Origin: Rostratula benghalensis
Taxonomy: Eukaryota > Chordata > Aves > Charadriiformes > Rostratulidae
Direction of reading: 5' to 3'
NCBI GenBank assembly: GCA_013399305.1
Contig: VXAI01000443.1
Location: forward strand, 359,266 to 423,265
Length of the DNA: 64,000 bases
Every line of letters begins with the position of its first letter. Position 1 is the first letter of the stretch. Below the pieces are notes generated by a model. That model had not been told where the DNA came from and made no database searches. It worked only from the letters and a program-made list of their open reading frames with translations. Positions 63,601 through 64,000 of this stretch are shown here, piece by piece. Position numbers and translations under genes: made by a program.

Positions 63601-64000
63601 TGTTACCTGGATATTTTAAGCTGTGTTGATATTCCAGCCTTAGTTCAAGGTGTTAGATTCCATATACTTTTTTTGCTATTCCAATGTATCAGAACATTCC
63701 GTGCAGGAGCTGAGGACCTCTGTGGAGGATTGTTTTTAAAGAAACGCAGTAAGTTTGAGGTTGGAGTAACTGCACTTTTTAAAACCTTTGCGTGAGTTGC
63801 TTTCAGATCTTGTGACTGCATCTTGGCAGTATGAGGCCACATCATTTCAAGCTGTGAACAACAGAGGGAATGACCAGGCTCATACTGCAATTTGTCCCAC
63901 TTGACTGGAATACTTTGAAATTGTTATGCAAAGTAAGCTTATTTCTGCTTCTGCCTTCTCTCTGCAGGACATAGAGGGGAAAAATAACTATGCTTCTGTG

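Larger units (their letters stand above)
56061..64000. other. Unique noncoding sequence with short palindromes
   Basis: No exon, RNA gene or named repeat is confirmed over 7.9 kb. Features include a bulged inverted repeat at 56601-56628, a 7-base-arm palindrome at 56812-56828, a 15-base direct repeat at 57561-57575 and 57604-57618, and A12 at 58465-58476. The 144-codon frame at 59112-59546 is AT-rich and matches nothing I know. The stretch 61500-62700 has balanced, non-repetitive sequence of the kind often seen in conserved noncoding DNA, but that cannot be shown from one sequence. Confidence 0.4.

Noticed and set aside
1..64000. Endogenous retrovirus or LTR, CRISPR array, rRNA, bacterial-type operon signals
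   Set aside because: No paired LTRs, gag/pol/env-like frames, regularly spaced repeats, rRNA sequence or prokaryotic gene arrangement was found.

Overview
The window looks like avian nuclear DNA with no supportable protein-coding exon and no functional RNA gene. It is AT-rich and CpG-poor. The strongest features are several CR1 non-LTR retrotransposons with typical bird 3' ends (a 'gatctttaaggtcccttcca'-like stretch followed by a short octamer tail such as 'attctatgattctatg'). CR1 elements with this kind of tail, sparse repeats, and no SINE or L1 flood point to a bird. I cannot name the species. The stretch is best read as a gene desert or part of a long intron.

Layout. 1-8.5 kb: mostly unique AT-rich sequence with one CR1 3' fragment (2261-2415), a C/T-rich block (3550-4040) and an AT low-complexity tract (7797-7985). 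8.5-10.6 kb: a strand-asymmetric C/T-rich block that I read as an ancient plus-strand L2-like LINE, because it holds an L2/CR1-clade-like peptide near 9947-9982 and ends in a recognisable amniote L2-like 3' tail. 14.8-15.4 kb: two minus-strand CR1 pieces joined end to end. 23.4-24.1 kb, 30.1-31.2 kb, 38.4-38.9 kb and 46.3-47.3 kb: plus-strand CR1 copies. The last is the best preserved: its reverse-transcriptase C-terminal frame is broken by a single TGA and the FADD catalytic box is present. 39.4-41.4 kb: a very old, roughly 2 kb CR1-lineage LINE on the minus strand, too decayed to give long ORFs but recognisable along its length; a small plus-strand CR1 relic follows at 41.5-41.7 kb. 47.97-48.04 kb, 53.19-53.23 kb and 55.77-56.06 kb: old tRNA-like sequences, the last resembling a two-part SINE. 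The remainder is unique AT-rich sequence with small palindromes, tandem duplications and homopolymers.

No genes act together here. All longer open frames either coincide with CR1 or are explained by chance in 64 kb of AT-rich DNA. I found no previously undescribed biological system. The items most worth checking are the ancient LINEs at 8.5-10.6 and 39.4-41.4 kb, the two-part tRNA-like SINE, a pair of mutually exclusive hairpins at 21295-21332, a GC-rich island with a 16-bp stem at 42.9 kb, and small CpG-retaining islets that might mark conserved regulatory DNA. LINE and SINE family calls rest on remembered amniote repeat consensus patterns, not on a database search.
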